From Flavobacterium suaedae (GTDB lineage: Bacteria > Bacteroidota > Bacteroidia > Flavobacteriales > Flavobacteriaceae): DNA of 64,000 nt. Positions 37,010-45,094 of this stretch are shown piece after piece (position 1 is the stretch's first letter; the number at the start of each line of letters is the position of its first letter). Below the pieces are notes generated by a model that worked only from the letters and a program-made list of their open reading frames with translations, was not told where the DNA came from and ran no database searches. The stretch is taken from the NCBI RefSeq assembly GCF_014642915.1, contig NZ_BMJE01000005.1:186001-250000 (forward strand), given 5' to 3'. Made by a program: the position numbers and the translations under genes.

Positions 37010-37690
37010 ATGTTTTTATACCAAAACCCACCTGATGGCGGTATATTATATGCCGAAACAGATATGGAAAGTTTGTTTCCGGAGCCTGTAAATACTATAA
37101 CTTCCTGCTTTTTTATTGCTATTGCCGTTTACTGGACATTTAAGTTGAAAGGAAAAATGAAACAACATATTTTTCTTTCTGTAGCCTTACTATTACTGTA
37201 TATAGGGGGGATAGGCGGGACTATTTATCATGGATTAAGGCAATGGAGTTTTTTTATTATGATGGACTGGATGCCTATTATGTTACTATGCGTTGCCGCA
37301 GGAGTATATTTTTTAGCAAAGGTTACCAAATGGTATTATGCTGTTTTACTGATTTTATTGTATACAGCCTTTCAGTTTTATGCACGACAACAAATTATTT
37401 CGGGTGATAAGGATATACACCTCTTTATCAATATAAACTATGCTATACTGGCAGCTATAGTACTGTTTCCTGTACTGGCATACCTTATTTCAACTAAATT
37501 TATAAATGGTAAGTGGGTAGGTTTTGCTCTTATAGCCTTTGTACTGGCACTAACTTTTAGGGTTGTAGATAATCTGGAGTGGTTGAGTATAGGTACTCAC
37601 TTTTTGTGGCATACATTTGGCGCAGTAGCTGCATTTTGTATGTTTCAGTATATTTATCTTATTAACAACACACAAAAAGCGACGTTATAA
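37010..37690 (+). CDS. Multi-pass membrane protein, ceramidase-like (CREST superfamily)
   Basis: 226 aa with about seven membrane helices. Conserved polar positions match the CREST pattern of alkaline ceramidases and related hydrolases: EPVNTITSCFF near the N terminus, an H in GTIYHGLRQWSFF, an Asp in MMDWMPIML and a terminal HFLWHTFGA pair of histidines. By analogy it may be a metal-dependent lipid amidase, plausible in sphingolipid-containing Bacteroidota. This is an inference from motif spacing only. Confidence 0.6.
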   Translation: MFLYQNPPDGGILYAETDMESLFPEPVNTITSCFFIAIAVYWTFKLKGKMKQHIFLSVALLLLYIGGIGGTIYHGLRQWSFFIMMDWMPIMLLCVAAGVYFLAKVTKWYYAVLLILLYTAFQFYARQQIISGDKDIHLFININYAILAAIVLFPVLAYLISTKFINGKWVGFALIAFVLALTFRVVDNLEWLSIGTHFLWHTFGAVAAFCMFQYIYLINNTQKATL

Positions 37691-37704
37691 CGTCGCTTTT
37701 TTAT
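37674..37704. terminator. Bidirectional terminator overlapping the ceramidase-like stop codon
   Basis: Perfect palindrome GCGACGTTATAACGTCGC (37679-37696) flanked by A5 and T6; the TAA stop lies inside the stem. Confidence 0.85.
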
Positions 37705-37727
37705 TTACTTTTTATTTATACTATTGC

Positions 37728-39314
37728 TTAACTCTTATAAAGTAGCTTAGCAAGTCTGCCATCTTTATTATATACGTCATCATAAAAGGCTACATTACCC
37801 TCTTCGTCAGCCCAAGCTGTAAAATAAGCAATATACACAGGTATTTTATCTTCAATAGTAAATATATTTTCACTTTTACTGTGCATTGCTTTGTCTACCT
37901 TTTCCTCACTCCAGTCTCCGTGCTTTTTAGTAATTGCAATAGCTAACTCGCGAGCTTTTTCTACACGTACACACCCATGGCTAAATGCTCTTTCTTCACG
38001 ATTAAATAAACTTTTAGAAGGAGTATCATGTAAATAAATATTGTTAGAGTTAGGGAACATAAACTTAACTAAACCTAAAGAATTTCTGCCTCCCGGTTTT
38101 TGTCTTACCCTGTCGCCAACCCATTCCATATTTCTGTCAACTAAATAATTAGGATTTTTTTCAAGTCCCGGTAAAATTTCATTTTTAAGAATACTTTGTG
38201 GTACATTCCAATACGGGCTAAAAGCTATATAACTCATTTCGCCACTAAATACCACTGTTTTATTGAGTTTTTTTCCTACTACCACCCTTGAAGTAAGTTC
38301 ACGCTTTCCATCCTGAAAATAATGTAACCTGAATGATGGTATGTTTACCGCTATATACTCACTATAAGTATCAACTTTTGGGGTAATCCATCGGCAGCGT
38401 TCCATATTTACTGATATAGTTTTAATACGCTCCTCAACAGGAATGTTTAGTTCCTTTACTAATTTAGGAGTTATAAGACTGTCTATATTATAGTTATGCC
38501 TTTTGTCATAAGTATTTACAGCCTCTATTAAATCATCATCATATATTTTTTTACCACTGTCTTTTTTAAGGTATCCCTCTTTATAAAGTCGGGTTCTTAC
38601 TTGTGCTATAGCGGTGGCAGTATCTCCCGGCTTTAATGATTTTGCGTCTTCATTAAGGGTAATAGTGCCCCAACCCCCCGTACGTTTTATTTTACGGTAT
38701 TTTTGTAATCCTTTTTTAAGGTTATAGTACTGCGAATAAAATTCTTTTTGGTCTTTAGTAATTAGTTTTGGGTCACGCATTAAAGTGTCAAGATAAGCAA
38801 CATAAGATACTTTTTCCCGTGGGAGATACCAGCCTGTTTCTTTACTTTTTTCAGGGTCTACACCTTCATATACATTTTTAGTAAAATAAAAGTACATGGA
38901 GCTAATTAATAACTCTGATGTAATATCAGGCTTATTACTGTCCATACTGTAAAATAAATTATTAAACTCCTGCTGATAAGGTAGCTCCGAAGGTAAACCT
39001 TCTTCATCCAGTTGAGTTGAACGGTTGAACAGTACCCCTGCAAACTCTATAATTCCTTTTTTGTCATGCCATATATAGTGGTAATCATGTTTTTTGTATA
39101 ACTCTTTTACCTGAGGTTCAAACTCTTTAAACTTCGCATATTTTTCAAAAAATGGATCTATAGCGGTGCTGTCAAGGGGGATAGTTTCTCCATCGTGATT
39201 ATGTACATCTTCTGAGGTTAAATTTTCAGGGTCACTTTTATCTTTCTTACAGGATGAGGTAGCAATAGCCAGTAAACCGCATAGTAATATTATAGATAAC
39301 TTCAATTTTTTCAT
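37728..39314 (-). CDS. L,D-transpeptidase lipoprotein (YcbB/LdtD-like)
   Basis: 528 aa with a lipoprotein signal peptide (lipobox ending ATSSC, Cys22). Residues about 220-280 look like a peptidoglycan-binding module. The C-terminal YkuD domain contains YLHDTPSKSLF and the catalytic SHGCVRV with Cys448. Such enzymes form 3-3 crosslinks in peptidoglycan. The long N-terminal domain matches the scaffold of YcbB-type enzymes. Monocistronic, with a shared terminator downstream. Confidence 0.92.
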   Translation of the reverse strand: MKKLKLSIILLCGLLAIATSSCKKDKSDPENLTSEDVHNHDGETIPLDSTAIDPFFEKYAKFKEFEPQVKELYKKHDYHYIWHDKKGIIEFAGVLFNRSTQLDEEGLPSELPYQQEFNNLFYSMDSNKPDITSELLISSMYFYFTKNVYEGVDPEKSKETGWYLPREKVSYVAYLDTLMRDPKLITKDQKEFYSQYYNLKKGLQKYRKIKRTGGWGTITLNEDAKSLKPGDTATAIAQVRTRLYKEGYLKKDSGKKIYDDDLIEAVNTYDKRHNYNIDSLITPKLVKELNIPVEERIKTISVNMERCRWITPKVDTYSEYIAVNIPSFRLHYFQDGKRELTSRVVVGKKLNKTVVFSGEMSYIAFSPYWNVPQSILKNEILPGLEKNPNYLVDRNMEWVGDRVRQKPGGRNSLGLVKFMFPNSNNIYLHDTPSKSLFNREERAFSHGCVRVEKARELAIAITKKHGDWSEEKVDKAMHSKSENIFTIEDKIPVYIAYFTAWADEEGNVAFYDDVYNKDGRLAKLLYKS

Positions 39315-39408
39315 AGCAACATTTTCTTTTTTTCAAAGTAAGAAAAAATTTATGTTATAAGTTGTCGAGACAGGCCGTTTTTAACCAAAAATTGGGATTA
39401 AAGCTTAT

Positions 39409-39422
39409 GTAACAAATGATAC
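39409..39422 (+). promoter_or_regulatory. Putative Crp/Fnr operator 1 (GTAACAAATGATAC)
   Basis: 5-4-5 inverted repeat with one mismatch, 47 bp before the first YeeE-type gene. It matches the two perfect sites downstream (TGTAAC...TACTG in all three). Confidence 0.6.
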
Positions 39423-39469
39423 TGATAAAGGCAATTAATTTTCTTTGTTTTGCAATTAAAATTGAAAAC

Positions 39470-40030
39470 ATGGAAGCAATACTTCAACCGTGGCCTTGGT
39501 ATGTTTCAGGGCTTTTAATAACAGCCGTTATGGCTATATTACTTTTTTTAGGGCGTAATTTTGGTATGTCTGCAAACCTTCGCACTATGTGCTCTGTATT
39601 TGGAGCAGGTAAAAGCTGCGACTTCTTTTCTTTTGACTGGAAAGCACAACGCTGGAATTTACTGGTAGTGCTGGGATCAGTAATAGGTGGATTTTTAGCA
39701 GCACATTACCTTTCGGCAGATAATTCTCCTGATATTAATAGCGATGTTGTTACGCAGTTAAACAGTTTAGGCTTTGCAAGCGCAGGAGAAACTTATTTAC
39801 CTATAGAACTTTTTGGTAATGCTGTTTTTTCCTCCCCTAAAGGACTACTACTACTATTATTAGCAGGAGGAATTTTAGTAGGCTTTGGTTCTCGTTATGC
39901 AGGCGGGTGTACATCAGGTCACGCAATATCAGGTCTTACCAATTTGCAATTACCTTCTTTAATAGCAATTATAGGCTTTTTTGTAGGCGGGCTTATTATG
40001 GTTCATTTATTATTCCCTTTATTATTTTAA
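39470..40030 (+). CDS. YeeE/YedE family sulfur (thiosulfate-type) transporter, large half
   Basis: 186 aa from ATG 39470 (MEAILQPWPWY); the longer frame from 39416 would begin upstream in what is probably the promoter region. About five membrane helices. The family signature GGILVGFGSRYAGGCTSGHAI contains the conserved Cys used in relaying reduced sulfur; MCSVFGAGKSCDFF carries another conserved Cys pair. The adjacent 137-aa protein is the complementary half, and the two together equal a full-length YeeE. First gene of the sulfur locus, behind operator 1. Confidence 0.92.
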   Translation: MEAILQPWPWYVSGLLITAVMAILLFLGRNFGMSANLRTMCSVFGAGKSCDFFSFDWKAQRWNLLVVLGSVIGGFLAAHYLSADNSPDINSDVVTQLNSLGFASAGETYLPIELFGNAVFSSPKGLLLLLLAGGILVGFGSRYAGGCTSGHAISGLTNLQLPSLIAIIGFFVGGLIMVHLLFPLLF

Positions 40031-40036
40031 AAACAG

Positions 40037-40450
40037 ATGAAAAATTTAGCATATATAATTACAGGTTTACTACTGGGTGTAGTATTATACAAATCAGAAG
40101 CGGCATCGTGGTTCAGAATTTACGAAATGTTTCAGTTTAAATCATTTCACATGTACGGTATTATTGGTACAGCCGTAGTTAGCGGAGTTATTTTAACAGC
40201 AATAATTAAAAAGTTTAGGCTAAAAGATGTTTCAGGGAACCCTATATTATTTGCGCCAAAAAATAAAAGCTTTGCCCGTTATTTTATTGGCGGAACGTTT
40301 TTTGGCTTAGGCTGGGCATTAGCAGGAGCATGCCCGGGACCTATGTTTGTATTGGCAGGAGCAGGGTATATGCCAATGCTTGTAGTAATATTGGGGGCTG
40401 TACTGGGCACTTGGTTTTATGGACTTTTAAAAGATAAATTGCCACATTAA
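40037..40450 (+). CDS. YeeE/YedE family sulfur transporter, small half (DUF6691)
   Basis: 137 aa with about four membrane helices. The signature GGTFFGLGWALAGACPGPMFVLAGAG holds the conserved Cys. It starts 6 bp after the large half and is followed by the regulator gene 27 bp later, so the three form an operon. Confidence 0.92.
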   Translation: MKNLAYIITGLLLGVVLYKSEAASWFRIYEMFQFKSFHMYGIIGTAVVSGVILTAIIKKFRLKDVSGNPILFAPKNKSFARYFIGGTFFGLGWALAGACPGPMFVLAGAGYMPMLVVILGAVLGTWFYGLLKDKLPH

Positions 40451-40477
40451 TATTATATTAGCCAAAACATTGTTTTT

Positions 40478-41113
40478 ATGGAAGAATTTATACAGGAAGC
40501 CTATTCCGGTATTTTTGAAAAAGAACTGGTTAAAGAAATAGCTGAAACAGCAGCTTTAATAGACTTTGAAGAAGGTGATAGACTTATAGAAATTAACGAC
40601 TATATCCGTTCCATGCCTTTACTTTTAAATGGTGCCATAAAAATAATGAGAGAAGACCCTGATGAAGGAGAATTGCTTTTATACTTTTTAGAAAAAGGAG
40701 ATACCTGTGCCATGACCTTGGCTTGCTGCATGGGGCAAACCCGAAGTGCTATAAGAGCCATAGCGGAAAATAAAGGAAGTGTAGTGATGATACCCGTTAC
40801 TAAAATGGAAGAATGGCTGGGTAAATATAAAAGTTGGCGTAACTACGTTTTTGAAAGCTATAACAAGCGACTAGGCGAAATGCTTAGCGCAATAGACAAC
40901 CTTGCTTTTATGCACATGGATGACAGGCTTTTAAACTATCTTAAAGAAAAAGCAAAGGTTAACAATACCACAGTAATAAGCAGCACCCATCAGGAAATAG
41001 CCTATGCGCTTAATACATCGCGAGTGGTAGTGTCCAGGCTTTTAAAGGCATTTGAAAATGACGGTAAGATAAAACTCAACAGAAATAACATAGAAATAAT
41101 AGCTATAGATTAA
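40478..41113 (+). CDS. Crp/Fnr family regulator of the sulfur locus
   Basis: 211 aa. An N-terminal cyclic-nucleotide-fold domain (about 15-125) and a C-terminal HTH (about 165-200: STHQEIAYALNTSRVVVSRLL). Where CRP has its phosphate-binding GELG loop, this protein reads GDTCAMTLACC (Cys77, Cys83, Cys84), so cAMP binding is doubtful and a thiol/persulfide sensor is plausible. It has no N-terminal Fnr cysteine cluster. It lies between genes preceded by matching palindromes, its likely targets. Confidence 0.9.
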   Translation: MEEFIQEAYSGIFEKELVKEIAETAALIDFEEGDRLIEINDYIRSMPLLLNGAIKIMREDPDEGELLLYFLEKGDTCAMTLACCMGQTRSAIRAIAENKGSVVMIPVTKMEEWLGKYKSWRNYVFESYNKRLGEMLSAIDNLAFMHMDDRLLNYLKEKAKVNNTTVISSTHQEIAYALNTSRVVVSRLLKAFENDGKIKLNRNNIEIIAID

Positions 41114-41125
41114 TTAGCCCTTAAT

Positions 41126-41139
41126 GTAACTTTTGTTAC
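41126..41139 (+). promoter_or_regulatory. Putative Crp/Fnr operator 2 (GTAACTTTTGTTAC)
   Basis: Perfect 5-4-5 palindrome 44 bp before the TauE-type gene. The 18-bp string TGTAACTTTTGTTACTGC (41125-41142) recurs exactly at 42063-42080. Confidence 0.75.
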
Positions 41140-41183
41140 TGCCCAAATACTAAGCAAGCAATAAATTAGCCCTAAAATCAGAA

Positions 41184-41984
41184 ATGGAGATACATCAGCT
41201 TATCGGATATATTTTAGCAGTACTTGTAGGGCTTTCTTTAGGGCTTATTGGTAGTGGAGGTTCAATACTTACAGTACCTATATTGGTTTATATAATGGCA
41301 ATAGATCCCGTTATTGCTACAGGTTACTCGCTTTTTGTAGTTGGTTCATCAGCTATGGTAGGCGGTGTGCGTAATGCATTAAAGCATAATGTGGATTTTA
41401 AAACCGCAGCCACGTTTGGTTTGCCATCGCTTGTAGCGGCATACCTAACCAGAGCTTATATAATACCCGCAATTCCTCATACTTTATATGAAACAGAGGG
41501 CTTTGCCGTAACAAAACCATTAGTAATGATGGTATTGTTTGCTGTGGTAATGCTTATCGCTTCTTTACGAATGATAAAATCATCAAAACGTAATAAAACA
41601 GTTCAAAAAGAAATAAAACCATCTTTATCGCAGCTATTACTATCGGGAGTATTTACAGGATTACTTGCCGGAGCGGTAGGAGCAGGTGGTGGTTTTATAA
41701 TTATTCCCGCATTGATATTTCTTGCAGGCTTACCTATGAAAAAGGCAGTTGGTACTTCTTTAATAATCATAGCTATACAATCCATGGCAGGTTTTATGGG
41801 AGATATAGGTAGTAACCCTATAGACTGGTCTTTCCTTTTATTATTTTCACTGGCTTCTGTAATCGGTATATTTATAGGTATGTACCTTGCTAAAAAAATA
41901 CCGGCCGAAAAGCTAAAATCACTTTTTGGCTGGTTCGTGCTTATTATGGGAGTATATATTCTTTCAAAAGAACTTTTCTTTTAA
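41184..41984 (+). CDS. TSUP family sulfite/sulfur exporter (TauE/SafE)
   Basis: A 266-aa membrane protein with about eight helices in two inverted halves, each with the family glycine-rich turn (GLSLGLIGSGGSILTVP and GLLAGAVGAGGGFIIIP). A larger polar loop with KSSKRNKT separates them. Located in the sulfur locus with its own operator 2, it probably exports sulfite or thiosulfate, or moves another sulfur oxyanion. Confidence 0.92.
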   Translation: MEIHQLIGYILAVLVGLSLGLIGSGGSILTVPILVYIMAIDPVIATGYSLFVVGSSAMVGGVRNALKHNVDFKTAATFGLPSLVAAYLTRAYIIPAIPHTLYETEGFAVTKPLVMMVLFAVVMLIASLRMIKSSKRNKTVQKEIKPSLSQLLLSGVFTGLLAGAVGAGGGFIIIPALIFLAGLPMKKAVGTSLIIIAIQSMAGFMGDIGSNPIDWSFLLLFSLASVIGIFIGMYLAKKIPAEKLKSLFGWFVLIMGVYILSKELFF

Positions 41985-42003
41985 GGGCAGTACTGCCTGC
42001 TAC

Positions 42004-42017
42004 ATGACAAAAGTCAT
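42004..42017 (+). promoter_or_regulatory. Second palindrome ATGACAAAAGTCAT upstream of the persulfide dioxygenase
   Basis: A perfect 5-4-5 inverted repeat with the same geometry as the GTAAC sites but different half-sites, 60 bp upstream of operator 3. It may be a second regulator's site. Confidence 0.4.
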
Positions 42018-42063
42018 TTCTAAAATTAGCGCTGTTTTCTTTATTTGTAGTATGTAAAGTTCT

Positions 42064-42077
42064 GTAACTTTTGTTAC
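42064..42077 (+). promoter_or_regulatory. Putative Crp/Fnr operator 3 (GTAACTTTTGTTAC)
   Basis: Identical to operator 2, 56 bp before the persulfide dioxygenase-rhodanese gene. Confidence 0.75.
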
Positions 42078-42133
42078 TGCACAGGCTTTCAGAACAGTAT
42101 ATTTTTACATTACAAATTTAAAAAACTTAAAAA

Positions 42134-43546
42134 ATGAAAGTAGAACAAATTTATACAGGATGTCTTGCCCATGCGGCATATTATATTGAAAACAACGGAG
42201 AAGCTGCAATTTTTGATCCGCTTCGTGAAGTACAACCTTATATTGACAGAGCAAATAAAGACAATGCTAAAATTAAGTACGTTTTTGAAACACACTTTCA
42301 TGCCGATTTTGTGAGCGGTCACCTTGATCTGAAAGCCAAAACAGGTGCTCAAATTGTTTTTGGTCCTACTGCAAAACCGGGATATGATGCTATAGTAGCT
42401 GAGGACGGTCAGGTATTCGAAGTAGGGAACTACAAAGTAAAAGTATTGCATACTCCGGGGCATACTATGGAAAGTACTACTTACTTATTAATAGATGAAA
42501 ACGATAAAGAACACGGTATTATAACAGGAGATACTTTATTTATAGGCGATGTAGGAAGGCCTGATCTTGCCCAACATGTAATTGCCGACCTTACGGAAGA
42601 AAAATTGGCAAGACACTTATTCCACTCATTACGTAATAAAATAATGCCTTTATCGGATGATTTAATAGTATATCCTAACCATGGTGCAGGTAGTGCTTGC
42701 GGTAAAATGATGAGTAAGGAAACTACTGATACACTGGGTAACCAAAAGAAAACAAACTATGCCCTTCGTGCTGATATGACAGAGGAAGAGTTTGTAAAAG
42801 AATTATTAACAGGACTTACAACGCCTCCGGGGTATTTCCCTAAAAATGTATTGATGAACATTCAGGGGTATGAGAGTTTAGACAATGTAATGGAAAAAGC
42901 TAAAACGCCTTTAAGCCCTGAAGAATTTGAAATGACTGCCAATGCTACACGAGCATTAGTCTTGGATACGCGTAACCCTGAAGATTTTGCAAAAGGCTTT
43001 ATTCCAAACAGTATAAATATTGGATTAGATGGCAGTTTTGCTATGTGGATAGGTGAAATGATAAAAGATATTAATCAGGAGATACTTTTAGTTACCTATG
43101 CAGGTAAAGAAGAAGAAGCTATGATTCGCTTGTCACGTGTAGGGTATGACAATACTATAGGTTACCTGAAAGGCGGTTTTGAGGCATGGAAAGCAGCAGG
43201 AAAAGAAATTGATACTACAGCAAGAATAAGTGCACAGGAATTTGCAAATAAATACAATAAAGATACTTTGGTAGTTGATGTAAGAAAGAAAAGTGAGTTT
43301 GACTCAGAACATGTGGTTGATGCGGTTAATATTCCTTTGAACAGTATATACAGTAACCTGTCTGAAATACCAAAAGATAAATCTTTTGTATTGCATTGTG
43401 CTGGCGGGTACAGAAGTATGATAGCATCATCTATATTAAAACAACTGGGGTATGATAATTTTGTGGATGTAGAAGGAGGTTTTAAAGAAATAGCTTCTAC
43501 TGATATACCAAAAACAGATTATGTTTGCCCAACTACATTACTGTAA
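42134..43546 (+). CDS. Persulfide dioxygenase-like MBL-fold protein fused to two rhodanese domains
   Basis: 470 aa. Residues 1-245 are a metallo-beta-lactamase fold of the ETHE1/Blh group: THFHADFVSGH, HTPGHTMES, TGDTLFIGDVGRPDL. Residues about 265-355 are a degenerate rhodanese domain whose active-site loop reads LVTYAGKE without Cys. Residues about 365-465 are an active-looking rhodanese with HCAGGYRS (Cys422). The enzyme class oxidises glutathione-type or bacillithiol-type persulfide to sulfite; bshA in this genome makes bacillithiol persulfide the reasonable substrate (inference). Confidence 0.94.
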   Translation: MKVEQIYTGCLAHAAYYIENNGEAAIFDPLREVQPYIDRANKDNAKIKYVFETHFHADFVSGHLDLKAKTGAQIVFGPTAKPGYDAIVAEDGQVFEVGNYKVKVLHTPGHTMESTTYLLIDENDKEHGIITGDTLFIGDVGRPDLAQHVIADLTEEKLARHLFHSLRNKIMPLSDDLIVYPNHGAGSACGKMMSKETTDTLGNQKKTNYALRADMTEEEFVKELLTGLTTPPGYFPKNVLMNIQGYESLDNVMEKAKTPLSPEEFEMTANATRALVLDTRNPEDFAKGFIPNSINIGLDGSFAMWIGEMIKDINQEILLVTYAGKEEEAMIRLSRVGYDNTIGYLKGGFEAWKAAGKEIDTTARISAQEFANKYNKDTLVVDVRKKSEFDSEHVVDAVNIPLNSIYSNLSEIPKDKSFVLHCAGGYRSMIASSILKQLGYDNFVDVEGGFKEIASTDIPKTDYVCPTTLL

Positions 43547-43567
43547 TAATTAACAAAACTTTTAGAA

Positions 43568-43606
43568 AAAAGTCCTTTTATCGATAATGAAAAGGGCTTT
43601 TTCTTT
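43568..43606 (+). terminator. Terminator after the persulfide dioxygenase gene
   Basis: AAAAGTCCTTTT (43568-43579) with AAAAGGGCTTTT (43590-43601), one G-U pair, then T-rich. Confidence 0.75.
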
Positions 43607-43632
43607 TGTATTTTTATCCAAACTGATTTAAT

Positions 43633-43935
43633 ATGGAGAGTTTTAATAAAATAATAAATGGCGAAAAACCTGTATTGGTTGATTTTTTTGCTACATGGTG
43701 CGGACCATGTAAAATGATGAGCCCTATATTAAAGGAAGTAAAACAAAACTTGGGCGAAAGGGTGACAATACTTAAAGTTGATGTAGATAAAAACCAAGAG
43801 TTAATGGCACATCCTGATTATCAGGTTAGGGGAGTACCTACATTAATGTTATTTCAAAAAGGAGAAATACTCTGGAAACAATCAGGAGTTGTCTCTAAAG
43901 ATGAAATTATAAGCCAGGTTTCAAGCTATATTTAA
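43633..43935 (+). CDS. Thioredoxin
   Basis: A 100-aa cytoplasmic thioredoxin fold with active site WCGPC (Trp22, Cys23, Cys26) and the cis-Pro in GVPTLMLF. No signal peptide. It follows the persulfide dioxygenase across a terminator, so it may have its own promoter; reduction of protein or low-molecular-weight persulfides would fit the locus. Confidence 0.93.
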   Translation: MESFNKIINGEKPVLVDFFATWCGPCKMMSPILKEVKQNLGERVTILKVDVDKNQELMAHPDYQVRGVPTLMLFQKGEILWKQSGVVSKDEIISQVSSYI

Positions 43936-43941
43936 AAAAGA

Positions 43942-43972
43942 AAAAGCACTCTGTTACAGAGTGCTTTTATAT
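43942..43972. terminator. Terminator between thioredoxin and agmatine deiminase genes
   Basis: Perfect 12-bp stem AAAAGCACTCTG (43942-43953) and CAGAGTGCTTTT (43957-43968), 3-nt loop; flanking A and T runs allow both directions. Confidence 0.85.
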
Positions 43973-43990
43973 TCTATTAAACTATTTAGT

Positions 43991-45085
43991 TTATAAAGGT
44001 TCTTGCTGACTTAAACAATGGAAACTACCAAGTCCCCATATTATGTCAGTAGAATCAATACCAATTACTTCACGGTCTTTAAAGCATGATTGTAATATTT
44101 CAAGAGCTTTTTTATCGTTTACTTTATCTCTAAAAGTAGGTACAATCACACACTTGTTAGCAATATAAAAATTAGCGTATGATGCCGGTAAACGTTGCCC
44201 GTCATATTCCACAGGCTTCGGCATAGGTAGTTCCACTATTTTTAACGGAGTGCCATCCTGTAACTTCATGTTTTGCAATAGCTCTAGGTTTTCCTGTAAT
44301 ATCTCGTAGTTGTCGTCTTCCTTATTATCTTCTACTACAGTTATTACGGTATCTTCGTTTACAAAACGGGTAATATCATCAATATGCCCGTCAGTATCGT
44401 CGCCAATTATACCATCACCCAACCATAGTATATGCTCAACACCATAAAACTCTTTAAGGTATTCTTCTATTTGCTCTTTACTTAAGTGCGGGTTTCGGTT
44501 TTTGTTAAGCAGGCAGGCTGTAGTAGTCATTAACGTTCCTTTGCCGTTAAACTCCACACTACCACCTTCCATTACAATTTCAGGGTGAAATACTTTCAGC
44601 CCTAATGCATCACCTATTTTGGTAGGGATGACATCATCAAGGTCATACGGAGGATATTTATCACCCCATGCGTTATAACCCCAGTCCACTATAGCCTTTT
44701 CCTTTGTTTCCTTATTTACTATAAATGCAGGTCCGTGGTCGCGGCACCAGGCATCGTTAGTAGGGTGGAAGTAAAAAGTAACATTTTCAGGTTTGCTATT
44801 GGCAATATAACGAGCGTATTGCTCAATTTGCCCTTTAGCAAACTGTTTCATGCTTTCATCAGCTACGTTTATACATACCTGTTGGTCGCGTGAAACATAT
44901 AAAATAAACTCGCAATACGGTTTGTATATTGTTTCTATTTTACCCGGCCATGATTCTTCCTTATGCGGCCATGACAGCCAAAGCACACGCTGTGGAGCAA
45001 ACTCGGCAGGAAAATGAAAACCTAATTGCTTAGGGGTTGGTTGTTCGATGTCCGATGACTGAAGTTGATTATTATTTTTGTTCAT
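43991..45085 (-). CDS. aguA: Agmatine deiminase
   Basis: A 364-aa guanidino-group-modifying enzyme (PAD_porph family) converting agmatine to N-carbamoylputrescine. Motifs: WCRDHGPAF, MEGGSVEFNGKGTL, GDGIIGDDTDGHIDD and the catalytic Cys357 in GSFHCLSQ. The N-terminal 15 residues (MNKNNNQLQSSDIEQ) precede the conserved TPKQLGFHFPAEF and look like a lineage-specific extension. aguB, the next pathway enzyme, lies just upstream with one small gene between. Confidence 0.95.
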   Translation of the reverse strand: MNKNNNQLQSSDIEQPTPKQLGFHFPAEFAPQRVLWLSWPHKEESWPGKIETIYKPYCEFILYVSRDQQVCINVADESMKQFAKGQIEQYARYIANSKPENVTFYFHPTNDAWCRDHGPAFIVNKETKEKAIVDWGYNAWGDKYPPYDLDDVIPTKIGDALGLKVFHPEIVMEGGSVEFNGKGTLMTTTACLLNKNRNPHLSKEQIEEYLKEFYGVEHILWLGDGIIGDDTDGHIDDITRFVNEDTVITVVEDNKEDDNYEILQENLELLQNMKLQDGTPLKIVELPMPKPVEYDGQRLPASYANFYIANKCVIVPTFRDKVNDKKALEILQSCFKDREVIGIDSTDIIWGLGSFHCLSQQEPL

Positions 45086-45094
45086 TCTATGTTT

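Noticed and set aside
42110..42463. 117-aa minus-strand frame antisense to the persulfide dioxygenase
   Set aside because: It lies opposite strongly conserved MBL coding sequence, with Cys/Phe-rich composition typical of shadow frames.
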